Assembly (NCBI GenBank): GCA_963677325.2
Contig: CAXXGM010000005.1
Span: forward strand, 62,001 to 126,000
DNA: 64,000 nt
Reading direction: 5' to 3'
From: G963677325 sp963677325
GTDB lineage: Bacteria; Bacteroidota; Bacteroidia; Bacteroidales; Prolixibacteraceae
Below the pieces are notes generated by a model. The model ran no database searches. It worked only from the letters and a program-made list of their open reading frames with translations, and was not told where the DNA came from. Both the position numbers and the translations under genes were made by a program. Shown one piece after another: positions 45,932-55,979 of this stretch (position 1 is its first letter; the number at the start of each line of letters is the position of its first letter).

Positions 45932-48355
45932 ATGAAGATTTTGAAATTTGGAGGGACTTCTGTCGGTTCAGAAGAGAACATCCGCAGAATAGGAGAGATT
46001 GTGTTCTCTCAATCAGAAAGCATCATTGTTATTGTCTCTGCTTTGAGCGGCATTACGGATCAATTGCAATACGTTGCCAAAGCAGCTGGCTCAGGAGCTA
46101 ATCCTGAGAATGAACTGGCTGCGATCTGGAAAAGGCATGAAACTATGGCAAACCGATTATTATCCGGCCCTAACAGGGAATCAGCCATTTTTTCAACTAA
46201 AGCCCTGTTTGATGAACTGGAAAAGATTGTTCAAGGGGTAAGGTTAACAGGAGAGCTGACTCCCAAGACTCTTGATAGAATACTTGGGTTTGGTGAGAGG
46301 TTGTCTTCTGTTTTAATCAGCTGCTACCTGAATGTTCCTTTAATGGACAGCTCAAAAGTGATCCGCACGGACCGAAATTTTGGAAGAGCAAACGTTGATT
46401 TTACCGTAACTTATGAATTAATAAGAGAAGCCTGGTCTCCTCTTAACAGGATCACTGTAGCCCCTGGTTTTATCTCTTCAAGTGCAGACGGAGTTATGAC
46501 CACGCTTGGGAGGGGAGGTTCTGATTACACAGCGGCTCTTTTTGCTGCAGCCCTGGATGCAAATCAGCTGGAAATATGGACTGACGTGGATGGTTTCATG
46601 ACAGCTGATCCAAAGATGATCAGTAAAGCCTACACGATTCCCATGCTGACTTATTCAGAAGCAATGGAACTTTCGCATTTTGGGGCTAAAGTTATTTATC
46701 CTCCGACCATTCTTCCGGTATATAAAAAAGCGATCCCTGTGCAGATAAAAAATACCCTTGATCCACAAAAGGAAGGAACCTTGATTTGCCAGACTGTCCC
46801 ATTTGCCAAAGATCATCCTATTAAAGGAATTTCATCCATCTCAGGAATAACTCTTTTTACAGTACAGGGCCTGGGAATGGTTGGAGTAACCGGCATTTCA
46901 ATGCGTCTTTTCGGAGCCCTTGCCAGGGAAGATATTAATGTAATCCTCATATCCCAGGCGTCTTCCGAAAATTCGATCAGCTTTGCAATTGAGACAAACT
47001 ATTCCGATAAAGCCTATCATTCGCTGTCTGCTGAGTTTGAAAGGGAAATTGCTAACGGAGGGATTAGTAAACTGTTTCTTGAAAAGGGATTATCCATTGT
47101 TGCCATTGTTGGGGAGAATATGAAACATTCTGCAGGCATTGCCGGGAAATTATTTCAGACCATCGGGAAGAACGGAATCAATGTCATCGCTATAGCACAG
47201 GGAGCATCCGAACAGAATATTTCCTGGGTCGTTAAAGATACTGATCTGAAGAAAACATTAAACGTAGTGCATGAATCCTTTTTCCTTTCTCCCTATGTTG
47301 AGCTTAATATATTCCTTGTCGGAGTTGGGACTGTAGGGCGTGATTTGTTGCTTCAGATCAACAAACAGCAGGAAAATCTTAAAAACGAACATCGTTTGAT
47401 TCTCCGCCTGACGGGGGTTGCCAATTCACGGAAAATGATATTTGACCGTGAAGGTATCGATGTTTCAAATTACAAGACTTTAATGGAGTCTTCTCCATTA
47501 AAGACTGACATGAATAAATACTGTCAGGAGATGGTGGAAATGAACCTGTTTAATTCTGTATTTGTTGACTGTACGGCTGATGCAAGGATTGCAGAACATT
47601 ATCATTTTGTGCTTGACAATTATATTTCAGTGGTGGCTGCAAATAAAGTAGCGGCCTCTTCAGAGTTCAGGAGATACCGTGATTTAAAAGAACTGGCAGG
47701 CAAACACGGTGTTAAATTTCTGTTCGAGACCAATGTGGGCGCCGGTTTGCCTCTTATTTCCACTATTAACGATCTGATGCGTTCAGGCGACCGGATCATA
47801 AGGATTGAGGCCGTTCTTTCAGGAACCCTGAATTTCATATTCAATACTCTCAGCGAGGATATTCCTTTCAGCAAGGCTATTCATATGGCTAAGGAAAAAG
47901 GGTATTCAGAACCTGATCCGCGGATTGATCTCAGTGGGATCGATGTGATCCGAAAGCTGGTGATCCTGGCAAGAGAATCGGGTTACCCCATCGAAAAGGA
48001 AGATGTCATCAATATCCCATTTATTCCTGAGAAGTATTTTGATTCTTCGCTGGATGAATTCTGGAACCGCATTCCTGAAATGGATGAAACTTTTGAGAAG
48101 GAAAGAATCGTGCTTGAAAACGGAAAGAAGAAATGGAGATATGTGGCTGTAATGGACAAAGGCAAGGCCTCTGTTTCACTGCAGACTGTTGATCCCGGCC
48201 ATCCTTTTTATGATCTGGAGGGAAGTAATAACATCGTTCTTTTGACCAGTGAACGCTATAATGAATTTCCAATGCTGATAAAAGGATACGGAGCAGGAGC
48301 GGCTGTAACTGCAGCCGGTGTGTTTGCGGATCTGATTAAGGTTTCAAATATTTAA
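45932..48355 (+). CDS. thrA: Bifunctional aspartate kinase / homoserine dehydrogenase
   Basis: 807 residues from ATG 45932 (a longer in-frame ATG at 45878 adds 18 residues not typical of the family). Aspartate kinase domain starts MKILKFGGTSVGSEENI. ACT regulatory region near 300-460. Homoserine dehydrogenase domain starts at about 465 (LVGVGTVGRDLL) with AANKVAASSEFRR and GTLNFIFNTLSEDI. First gene of the threonine operon, followed at 60 bp by the PGM-like gene and then thrC. Confidence 0.95.
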   Translation: MKILKFGGTSVGSEENIRRIGEIVFSQSESIIVIVSALSGITDQLQYVAKAAGSGANPENELAAIWKRHETMANRLLSGPNRESAIFSTKALFDELEKIVQGVRLTGELTPKTLDRILGFGERLSSVLISCYLNVPLMDSSKVIRTDRNFGRANVDFTVTYELIREAWSPLNRITVAPGFISSSADGVMTTLGRGGSDYTAALFAAALDANQLEIWTDVDGFMTADPKMISKAYTIPMLTYSEAMELSHFGAKVIYPPTILPVYKKAIPVQIKNTLDPQKEGTLICQTVPFAKDHPIKGISSISGITLFTVQGLGMVGVTGISMRLFGALAREDINVILISQASSENSISFAIETNYSDKAYHSLSAEFEREIANGGISKLFLEKGLSIVAIVGENMKHSAGIAGKLFQTIGKNGINVIAIAQGASEQNISWVVKDTDLKKTLNVVHESFFLSPYVELNIFLVGVGTVGRDLLLQINKQQENLKNEHRLILRLTGVANSRKMIFDREGIDVSNYKTLMESSPLKTDMNKYCQEMVEMNLFNSVFVDCTADARIAEHYHFVLDNYISVVAANKVAASSEFRRYRDLKELAGKHGVKFLFETNVGAGLPLISTINDLMRSGDRIIRIEAVLSGTLNFIFNTLSEDIPFSKAIHMAKEKGYSEPDPRIDLSGIDVIRKLVILARESGYPIEKEDVINIPFIPEKYFDSSLDEFWNRIPEMDETFEKERIVLENGKKKWRYVAVMDKGKASVSLQTVDPGHPFYDLEGSNNIVLLTSERYNEFPMLIKGYGAGAAVTAAGVFADLIKVSNI

Positions 48356-48414
48356 AATCATCGGAATTTAATTATCTTGATGGCTGAAATTATTGAATGT
48401 TTACTTACTTTTAA

Positions 48415-49623
48415 ATGAAATATATAGTAATTCTTGGCGATGGGATGGCTGATCATCCTGAAGAAGAAAAAGGCGGTCTTACTCCTTTAATGGCAGCCGA
48501 TATTCCCAATATCGATTATCTGGCAAAAGCCGGCCGTACCGGTTTGCTCAATACAATTCCGGAAAGTCTTCAACCGGGCAGTGAAGTTGCCAATCTGGCT
48601 GTTCTTGGTTATGATGTTGAAGCCATCTTTGAAGGACGGGGGGTAATCGAGGCGGCCAGCATGGGGATAAAACTCGAAGATGGAGACCTTGCCATGCGCT
48701 GCAATCTGATCTGTGTAAAGGATGGAAAGATTAAAAACCATTCTGCAGGGCATATTACTTCCGAAGAGGCGGTCGAATTGATAAAATACCTCGATGAGGA
48801 ATTAGGTAATGACAGAATTAAATTTTATCCTGGTGTTTCATACAGGCATCTTCTGGTAATCAAGGGTGGAAATAAGAACATGCTTTGTATTCCTCCGCAT
48901 GATGTTCCCGGTACCGCTTTCAGTGATGTGTTACCTTCAGCTGTCGATGCTGAGGCCGAAGATACGGCCACCCTTATTAATTACCTGATCGACGAATCTC
49001 AGAAACTTCTTTTGGGCCATCCGGTTAATATCAAAAGGAAATCTGCCGGAAAAGATATGGCCAACTCTATTTGGCCCTGGTCTCCCGGATATAAGCCTCA
49101 GATGAAAACCCTTAAAGAGATGTATGGGATCAAGAGAGGCGCTGTAATATCTGCCGTTGATCTGATCCAGGGGATTGGAGTTTATGCAGGACTGGATGTG
49201 ATCAAAGTAGAAGGAGCAACCGGATTATACAATACAAATTACGAAGGGAAAGCTCAAGCTGCCTTTGAGGCCCTGAAAAATCATGATTTTGTATACCTGC
49301 ACATTGAAGCAAGTGATGAAGCCGGCCATGAGGGTGATTATGATCTGAAAGTTAAGACTATTGAATACCTTGACAGGCGGGTTGTGAAATATTTAATTGA
49401 GAAGACTTCTGAAATGGAAGAGCCTGTTGCCATTGCCATACTCCCAGATCATCCCACACCATGGAAACTGAAAACTCACTCCCGTGATGCTGTTCCGTTC
49501 CTGATATTCAAACCCGGAGAAAAACCGGATGAAGTTGGAATCTACGATGAAAATTCAGTCAAAAGGGGTATTTATGGTACCCTCAACAGCAATCAATTCA
49601 TGCAGGTTTTTCTTAACAATTAA
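48415..49623 (+). CDS. Cofactor-independent phosphoglycerate mutase-like protein, candidate homoserine kinase of the thr operon
   Basis: 402 residues of the alkaline-phosphatase-like ApgM family: MKYIVILGDGMADHPE, GSEVANLAVLGYD, IEASDEAGHEGD and AILPDHPTPWKLK hold the metal-binding Asp, Ser and His residues. By family it would be a phosphoglycerate mutase. But it lies between thrA and thrC, exactly where homoserine kinase (thrB) is expected, and no GHMP-type thrB is present. Such proteins have been proposed as functional homoserine kinases in Bacteroidetes-type thr operons. So its job is probably homoserine phosphorylation, by inference. Confidence 0.82.
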   Translation: MKYIVILGDGMADHPEEEKGGLTPLMAADIPNIDYLAKAGRTGLLNTIPESLQPGSEVANLAVLGYDVEAIFEGRGVIEAASMGIKLEDGDLAMRCNLICVKDGKIKNHSAGHITSEEAVELIKYLDEELGNDRIKFYPGVSYRHLLVIKGGNKNMLCIPPHDVPGTAFSDVLPSAVDAEAEDTATLINYLIDESQKLLLGHPVNIKRKSAGKDMANSIWPWSPGYKPQMKTLKEMYGIKRGAVISAVDLIQGIGVYAGLDVIKVEGATGLYNTNYEGKAQAAFEALKNHDFVYLHIEASDEAGHEGDYDLKVKTIEYLDRRVVKYLIEKTSEMEEPVAIAILPDHPTPWKLKTHSRDAVPFLIFKPGEKPDEVGIYDENSVKRGIYGTLNSNQFMQVFLNN

Positions 49624-49716
49624 CGCTGATCATCATTTTATATTTTAATGTTTTATTAATGACTTTAATCCCCATTGTTAACCTGAATGACTTATTAACT
49701 CCAATATTGACGATTA

Positions 49717-51015
49717 ATGAAATATTACAGCACAAATCATAAAACTCCCGATGTAGATCTGAAAACGGCCGTTACGCAGGGGCTAGCTCTTGACCGGGGT
49801 TTATTTATGCCTGAGCAGATCAAACCAATGCCAGGTGAATTTTTCAGCAGGATAGGTACGATGTCCTTCGTTGAACTTTCCTTAAAGGTTGCTGAAAGGT
49901 TCTTTGGTGACGACATTCCCGGTAGTGTTCTAAAGCAAATTGTTTCAGATACGCTCACTTTTGATACACCTCTGGTAAAGGTAGAGGACAATATCTATTC
50001 ACTTGAACTCTTTCACGGACCGACACTGGCTTTCAAGGATGTGGGTGCAAGATTCATGGCCAGAATTCTGGGCTATTTCCTTCGTCAGGAAGATCAGATG
50101 GTTCATGTTCTGGTGGCCACTTCAGGAGATACCGGAAGTGCTGTGGCCAATGGATTTTTGGGTGTTCCGGGGATTCATGTTCATGTGCTTTACCCCAAAG
50201 GCAAGGTAAGCGAAATCCAGGAAATGCAATTTACAACTCTTGGTAAAAACATCACAGCCATTGAAATTGGAGGAACTTTTGACGATTGTCAGTCTCTCGT
50301 GAAGCAGGCTTTCATGGATGTTCAGCTGAAGGAAAATCTCACTATTACTTCGGCCAATTCAATTAATGTGGCACGTTTCCTTCCGCAATCGTTTTATTAT
50401 TTCAATGCCTATGCCCAGTTACCGGATAAAGATGGTGAAATTGTTTTTTCCGTTCCAAGCGGAAATTTTGGCAATCTTACCTCAGGGTTGATAGCCAAAA
50501 AGATGGGTTTGCCGGTAAAGAAGTTTATTGCCGCAAACAACCTCAATAAAGTGGTCTACAATTACCTGGAGACAGGTCGTTTCGAACCCCGCTCATCTAT
50601 TGCTACAATTGCCAATGCCATGGATGTGGGTGATCCAAGCAATTTTGCGCGTATCCTGGATCTTTACAAGGAAGATTACAATTCAATTGCAGAGGATATT
50701 ACAGGCACAACCTATAGTGATGAACAAATTAAAGAGACTATCTCAAACGTTTACCATTCATTGGGTTACTTGCTCGATCCCCACGGTGCTGTCGGTTACC
50801 GGGCTCTAAAAGAGAAAATAGTTCCCGGACAGAAAGGTATTTTTCTTGAAACAGCTCATCCTGCTAAATTTACCGATACAATGGAGCAGATTATCGGTAA
50901 AGGGAACATCCCGCTACCAGCTAAGCTGCAGGAATTTATGAAAGGAGAAAAGAAAACAGTTCAGCTTTCATCGTCTTATGAGGACTTCAGAAGCTATCTG
51001 TCGCAGTTAAAATAA
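49717..51015 (+). CDS. thrC: Threonine synthase
   Basis: 432 residues of the PLP fold-type II family. It starts MKYYSTNHKTPDVDLKTAV; FHGPTLAFKDVGARFMAR contains the PLP lysine; TSGDTGSAVANGF is the phosphate-binding motif. It converts O-phosphohomoserine to threonine. Last gene of the operon, with a terminator at 51044-51070. Confidence 0.96.
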   Translation: MKYYSTNHKTPDVDLKTAVTQGLALDRGLFMPEQIKPMPGEFFSRIGTMSFVELSLKVAERFFGDDIPGSVLKQIVSDTLTFDTPLVKVEDNIYSLELFHGPTLAFKDVGARFMARILGYFLRQEDQMVHVLVATSGDTGSAVANGFLGVPGIHVHVLYPKGKVSEIQEMQFTTLGKNITAIEIGGTFDDCQSLVKQAFMDVQLKENLTITSANSINVARFLPQSFYYFNAYAQLPDKDGEIVFSVPSGNFGNLTSGLIAKKMGLPVKKFIAANNLNKVVYNYLETGRFEPRSSIATIANAMDVGDPSNFARILDLYKEDYNSIAEDITGTTYSDEQIKETISNVYHSLGYLLDPHGAVGYRALKEKIVPGQKGIFLETAHPAKFTDTMEQIIGKGNIPLPAKLQEFMKGEKKTVQLSSSYEDFRSYLSQLK

Positions 51016-51043
51016 TAACAAAATTTTTCTGTTAAATTTTTAT

Positions 51044-51070
51044 AAATGCCAATCTATTTGGCATTTTTTT
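51044..51070 (+). terminator. Intrinsic terminator of the thr operon
   Basis: AAATGCCAA, loop TCTAT, TTGGCATTT, then a run of T. It starts 29 bp after the thrC stop. Confidence 0.88.
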
Positions 51071-51129
51071 TGTTTATATATTACGTGGAAAGTTTAAGTC
51101 TTTTTTTTCAAGTATTAATAAAAATTTTA

Positions 51130-51843
51130 ATGCATACTACTATGGAAAAGAAAATCAATCCTTTCAAAAAATTATTGCCGGTCATTCTTCTAACAGGGTT
51201 ATTGTTGACTTCATGCGAAGATTTCTTAAATAATAATCATGATCAAAGTTATTCAGTCCTTTCTCTTGGTTTTGTTAAAACTAATGCTGCTGACCAGACT
51301 TTTTTGATCAATTTTGATAACGGCAGTATTCTTATCCCCGACAAAAATATGATCTCTGCTTTCGGAGTCCGCGACAGTGAAAGGGTTCTGGTAAGATTTA
51401 GTCCTTATAATTTTTCTCAGATAACTGATTCCACTAAAAATTATCATTCGAAAATTTTAGGGATAAATGATATTCTTTATAAGAGTGTTAAGAAAACCAC
51501 TGAAGTTGCTGCGGACAGTGCAGGCCATGATCCAATCATTGTGAGGGATGCATGGATTTCAGGCAGAAACATCCTGAATCTGGATTTCCGGTTTTACACA
51601 AACGGCTCTGTACATTATATTAATCTGCTGGATAACGGCACCGGTAATGGTATTACCAATCCCTATGTACTCGAATTGCATCACAATGCAAGGGGAGATG
51701 TGGCTGCCTATTTGGTTTCCGGTCTCGTAAGTTTTAATCTAAATAATTTAAAGGTGGCTGGACAACATTCCGTTAATTTTGTTGTCAGATACACTGATTA
51801 TCGCGGAAACCAGATCGAAATACCCAAAAGATTCTCTTATTAA
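51130..51843 (+). CDS. NigD-like lipoprotein
   Basis: About 237 residues from ATG 51130 (another ATG at 51142). A longer ORF would start inside the thr terminator (51046) and is not supported. The N-terminus has a lipobox, ILLTGLLLTSC. The body resembles the two-domain NigD family of Bacteroidetes (SVLSLGFVKT at the start, NFVVRYTDYRGNQ near the end). The function is unknown; it is presumably outer-membrane anchored. A terminator follows at 51870-51897. Confidence 0.75.
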   Translation: MHTTMEKKINPFKKLLPVILLTGLLLTSCEDFLNNNHDQSYSVLSLGFVKTNAADQTFLINFDNGSILIPDKNMISAFGVRDSERVLVRFSPYNFSQITDSTKNYHSKILGINDILYKSVKKTTEVAADSAGHDPIIVRDAWISGRNILNLDFRFYTNGSVHYINLLDNGTGNGITNPYVLELHHNARGDVAAYLVSGLVSFNLNNLKVAGQHSVNFVVRYTDYRGNQIEIPKRFSY

Positions 51844-51869
51844 TTCAATTACTGTTTTTTATATGGTTT

Positions 51870-51897
51870 AACCTGCAGATACAAATGCAGGTTTTTT
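51870..51897 (+). terminator. Intrinsic terminator after the NigD-like gene
   Basis: AACCTGCA (51870-51877), loop of 8, TGCAGGTT (51886-51893), then T-run. Confidence 0.85.
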
Positions 51898-51994
51898 ATT
51901 GATATCCATAGTAAAACTTTTGCCTGCTGCTCTGTTTTTTCTAATTTTACACCGGATCCGTTTTCCTGATTTCTAATTTTTTAAATTAAAACAA

Positions 51995-54109
51995 ATGAAG
52001 AAAGTAGCAGTTTTTTTTCTTTTCCTGACTGTTTTAATTTCTTGCTCCACAAAAAGCGAAAAATCTTCTCCTGTCAATAAAAATGATTCCATTAAGGAAA
52101 TAGATAGGATTCAAATCCCAAAAATCAGTTCAGACTTGTTAACTCCTGAACTCTTATGGTCAATCAACCGACTTGGCAGTTTCCATCTTTCTCCTGATAA
52201 AAAAAACATCCTTTACGATATAACCTGGTTTAATATAGCTGAAAACCGGTCTTACTGTGATCTGTTTACAATACCGGCCGAAGGGGGTACTCCGGTCAGG
52301 TTAACCAGTACGCATGAAAAAGAAAGCGAAGAAGAATGGCGCCCAGATGGTAAAAAAATAGGATATCTTTTTACCGCACCAGAAGGAATACAGCTTTGGG
52401 AGATGAATCCGGACGGAAGCGGCAATAAACAGATCACAAAGGTTCCCGGAGGAATATCCGGATTTAGATATTCACCTGATTTAAAGCATGTTCTTTACGT
52501 CAGATCTGTAAAGCTCGATAAGGATATTCACGATTTATTTCCTGACCTTCCTCTTGCCAATGCCCGGCTGGAAACCGATCTCATGTATCGTCACTGGGAC
52601 AGTTGGAGCGACTATACCTACCAGCATGTTTTTGTTGCTGATTACGTTAATAACGAAATTTCCAATGATAAGGACATCATGCGGGGCGAGCGATACGACT
52701 CGCCCATGAAACCTGATGGCGGCCTTGAACAGATCCAATGGGACCCTTCCGGAAAGACTATTGCCTATAGCTGTAAAAAGAAAGCTGGCAAAGAGTATAC
52801 TCTCTCTACCAATTCGGATATTTATCTTTATACCGTTGAAACTGGTAAAACGGTAAATTTAACTCAGGGACTGATGGGGTACGATAAAAATCCTGTCTAT
52901 TCACCGGACGGAAATTGGCTCGCCTGGGAAAGCATGGCTCGTAACGGATATGAATCCGATAGAAACCGCCTCTTTATCGCTGACCTGAAAACGGGAAAAA
53001 GAAAGAACTGCAGTTCTGATTTTGACCAAAATGTGCAGAACCTTACCTGGACTGCTGACAGCAAATCCCTTTATCTTATTTCTGATGTGGAGGCTACTGA
53101 TGAGATTTACCGGTATGATCTGAACGGAGGAAATTTTTCCCGGATTACCATGGGCATCCAGGATTATACTTCTTTAGCCATTTGTGGAAATAAGCTGATT
53201 GCCTCCAAAATGTCAATGTCTCAGCCTGCGGAGGTCTATTCGGTAGATCCTGCAACCGGTTTAGATCAGCGGCTAACTTCAGTCACAAGGGAAATCATGG
53301 ATCAGCTTACCATGGGAAAAGTGGAAAGCCGATGGATCACCACCACCGACAGGAAGAAGATGAAGGTCTGGGTGATTTATCCTCCGCATTTTGATCCCTC
53401 AAAGAAATATCCTGCCCTATTGTACTGTCAGGGAGGTCCACAGAGTACGGTCAGCCAGTTTTGGTCCTACCGCTGGAATTTTCAGATGATGGCAGCTAAT
53501 GGTTACATCGTGGTGGCTCCCAACAGGCGAGGTCTTCCGGGATTTGGTCATAAATGGAATGAACAGATCTCTGGAGATTATGGCGGCCAGAACATGAAGG
53601 ATTATCTTATAGCCATCGACACCCTTGCCGCTGAACCTTATGTGGACAAGAAAAACCTCGGGGCCGTGGGAGCCAGTTACGGTGGGTATTCTGTATATTA
53701 CCTTGCAGGGCATCACAAAAAACGTTTTAAGACATTTATTGCTCACTGCGGAATATTCAACATGGAGGCTCTGTATTCCACCACCGATGAGATTTGGTTT
53801 GCCAACTGGGACAATGGAGGTCCTTATTGGGATCTGAAAAACAAGACAGCACAGAAAACATATAAGAAATTTTCCCCACACCGTTTTGTTCAGAACTGGG
53901 ATACCCCTATTCTTGTTATACATGGGGAGAAGGATTTTCGTATTCCATACACTCAGGGAATGGGAGCCTTTAATTCGGCACGCCTGAAGGGTCTTCCCGC
54001 CGAGTTTCTTTTCTTTCCCGATGAGAGCCATTGGGTAACGCAGGCCCAGGACGGTATTCTCTGGCAGCGTGTTTTCTTTCAATGGCTGGATAAGTGGTTG
54101 AAGAGATGA
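51995..54109 (+). CDS. S9 family peptidase (DPP5/acylaminoacyl-peptidase-like) lipoprotein
   Basis: 704 residues. N-terminal lipoprotein signal (VLISCS), then a beta-propeller with repeated SPDG/WxxDG-type segments (WRPDGKKIGYL, YSPDGNWLAWE, WTADSKSLYLI). A C-terminal alpha/beta hydrolase carries S561 in GASYGGY, D647 in HGEKDFR and H679 in DESHWV. It cleaves dipeptides or acylated residues from peptide N-termini in the periplasm, as the P. gingivalis DPP5 does. Single-gene unit. Confidence 0.9.
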   Translation: MKKVAVFFLFLTVLISCSTKSEKSSPVNKNDSIKEIDRIQIPKISSDLLTPELLWSINRLGSFHLSPDKKNILYDITWFNIAENRSYCDLFTIPAEGGTPVRLTSTHEKESEEEWRPDGKKIGYLFTAPEGIQLWEMNPDGSGNKQITKVPGGISGFRYSPDLKHVLYVRSVKLDKDIHDLFPDLPLANARLETDLMYRHWDSWSDYTYQHVFVADYVNNEISNDKDIMRGERYDSPMKPDGGLEQIQWDPSGKTIAYSCKKKAGKEYTLSTNSDIYLYTVETGKTVNLTQGLMGYDKNPVYSPDGNWLAWESMARNGYESDRNRLFIADLKTGKRKNCSSDFDQNVQNLTWTADSKSLYLISDVEATDEIYRYDLNGGNFSRITMGIQDYTSLAICGNKLIASKMSMSQPAEVYSVDPATGLDQRLTSVTREIMDQLTMGKVESRWITTTDRKKMKVWVIYPPHFDPSKKYPALLYCQGGPQSTVSQFWSYRWNFQMMAANGYIVVAPNRRGLPGFGHKWNEQISGDYGGQNMKDYLIAIDTLAAEPYVDKKNLGAVGASYGGYSVYYLAGHHKKRFKTFIAHCGIFNMEALYSTTDEIWFANWDNGGPYWDLKNKTAQKTYKKFSPHRFVQNWDTPILVIHGEKDFRIPYTQGMGAFNSARLKGLPAEFLFFPDESHWVTQAQDGILWQRVFFQWLDKWLKR

Positions 54110-54121
54110 TGTCTGAACCCG

Positions 54122-54195
54122 GATTAAGCTGATTAAGTTGATTAAGCTGATTTTTTTGAGATAATGGATAATGGATAATGGATAATGGATAACTG
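54122..54195. repeat. Two adjacent tandem repeats (GATTAAGCT and ATAATGG)
   Basis: GATTAAGCTGATTAAGTTGATTAAGCTGATT (10-bp unit, 54122-54151), then ATAATGG x4 plus ATAACTG (54161-54195). They are in the 217-bp gap before malQ. Confidence 0.7.
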
Positions 54196-54326
54196 ATCTT
54201 AGTTTATTAAATAGCTATTATAAGAAACTAAATATTAAGGAATTACAGAGGGATTGAGGAGGCATGTTCGTGTGAATTAGCTTCGCTGATCTTCGATTCG
54301 TCCTTAATTCGTGAAATTAGCAAAAT

Positions 54327-55805
54327 ATGAATTCACGTTACGCTGGAATATTATTACACCCTACCTCTTTACCGGGGAAATACGGAATCGGCTCCCTGGG
54401 TGAGGAAGCACGTAATTTTATTGCCTGGCTGGCAGATGCAGGTCAGACCATCTGGCAAATTTTGCCTCTTGGCCCTGCGGACTGGAGCCATTCTCCCTAC
54501 CAGTGTTATTCGGCTTTTGCCGGGAATCCCGATCTCATCGACCTGGATACCCTGGTCTCCTCCAGACTTCTCAAAGAAGAGGATTTGTCGGGTAAAAAAC
54601 ATTTTCCCGGTGATAAAATTGATTTCAACCTGGTGCGCAAATTCAGAGAGCCGCTCCTAATGAAGGCCTTCGTTACGTTTCGTGTGGAAGGGGGATTCGA
54701 TACCGAAGACTATCTGCAATTTTGGAGAGAAAACTCCTGGTGGCTTGAGTCCTGGTCCCTGTTTTATGCCTGCCGTAAAAATCTGAAGGGGAAGGACTGG
54801 AGTTTTTGGGCTGAGGATCTGGTGAACAGGGAAGAAAAGGCCCTGAATTTCAACTACCATGCCTGGCTTGGCGATGTGGAGTTTCAGAGATTCCTTCAAT
54901 TCACCTTTTTTCGTCAGTGGTTCACATTAAAGAAATTTGCCAATGATCTTGGAATAAAAATCTTTGGCGACATTCCCCTTTATGTTTCTTACGACAGCGT
55001 AGACGTATGGGCCAACCAGGATCTTTTTCTGCTCGATCCGCTGAAAAAACCAATCGTGGTGGGAGGGGTGCCTCCCGATTATTTCAGTGAAACTGGCCAA
55101 CTATGGGGCAATCCGCTTTATAACTGGCCGAAGCTGCGTCAGCGGGAATATGACTGGTGGATCGCCCGCCTACATTATAACCTACGCATGTTTGATCTGG
55201 TCAGAATCGATCATTTCAGGGGGCTGGAATCTTTCTGGGCCGTACCTTACCAAGAAAAGACTGCTGTGAACGGCAGCTGGATGAAAGCTGACGGAGATGC
55301 TATGCTCAGAATGCTTCAAAGCCAGCTTGGAAATCTGCCCATCATCGCCGAAGACCTGGGTACTATCACCGAAGAGGTGCATGAACTTAGGGGAAAATAT
55401 TACCTGCCCGGGATGAAGGTGCTGCAGTTTGCCTTTACGCAGGACAACCGAAATGAACATCTCCCTTATAATTACAAACACGATTTTGTCGTTTATACCG
55501 GAACCCATGATAACGATACTACCGCAGGATGGCTTAAAGCGCTGAGCAAGGAAGAACGAAGTCAGTTAAAGAGATACTTTGGCCCCGGAAACATTGATCA
55601 CTGGAAGATGATCCGTCTGGCTTATTCTTCGGTGGCCCAGGTTGCTGTAATCCCCATGCAGGATATATTGGGACTGGATTCAACGGCGCGGATGAATACT
55701 CCGGGAACGATAAAAGGCAACTGGCTCTGGAGGCTTCCGCAGAATCTTGATCTGGAAATTGAAGGGGATAAATTGCTTGAATTAACACAGATTTTTGGAA
55801 GATGA
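54327..55805 (+). CDS. malQ: 4-alpha-glucanotransferase (amylomaltase, GH77)
   Basis: 492 residues. Motifs RYAGILLHPTSLPGKYGIGSLG, QTIWQILPLGP, FGDIPLYVSYDSVDVW, VRIDHFRGLESFWAVP (nucleophile Asp), AEDLGTITEEV (acid Glu) and GTHDNDTTAGW. It is the plain MalQ, shorter than the forms with starch-binding domains. It transfers maltodextrins in glycogen or starch use. No other mal genes are near. Confidence 0.96.
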   Translation: MNSRYAGILLHPTSLPGKYGIGSLGEEARNFIAWLADAGQTIWQILPLGPADWSHSPYQCYSAFAGNPDLIDLDTLVSSRLLKEEDLSGKKHFPGDKIDFNLVRKFREPLLMKAFVTFRVEGGFDTEDYLQFWRENSWWLESWSLFYACRKNLKGKDWSFWAEDLVNREEKALNFNYHAWLGDVEFQRFLQFTFFRQWFTLKKFANDLGIKIFGDIPLYVSYDSVDVWANQDLFLLDPLKKPIVVGGVPPDYFSETGQLWGNPLYNWPKLRQREYDWWIARLHYNLRMFDLVRIDHFRGLESFWAVPYQEKTAVNGSWMKADGDAMLRMLQSQLGNLPIIAEDLGTITEEVHELRGKYYLPGMKVLQFAFTQDNRNEHLPYNYKHDFVVYTGTHDNDTTAGWLKALSKEERSQLKRYFGPGNIDHWKMIRLAYSSVAQVAVIPMQDILGLDSTARMNTPGTIKGNWLWRLPQNLDLEIEGDKLLELTQIFGR

Positions 55806-55979
55806 AGTTTGCCGATTTTTATGCGGATTCAGCCAGGATAATTAACCTAAAAGATGTAAAGCTTTAGCGGGCTGCCGGGATGAAAATTGAAAATGATGCT
55901 TGGTATGCTGATGGGAAACAGCGGCAGGCGGGGATCGGCGAAGCTAAACCCTGGAACATTTATTAAAAAATAGCTTTTT

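Noticed and set aside
51046..51129. N-terminal extension of the NigD-like lipoprotein
   Set aside because: The extension lies in the thr terminator, and the lipobox sits correctly only with the ATG at 51130 or 51142.
53417..54082. 221-residue antisense frame inside the S9 peptidase gene
   Set aside because: It is opposite a well-conserved catalytic domain and has no family features; a shadow frame.
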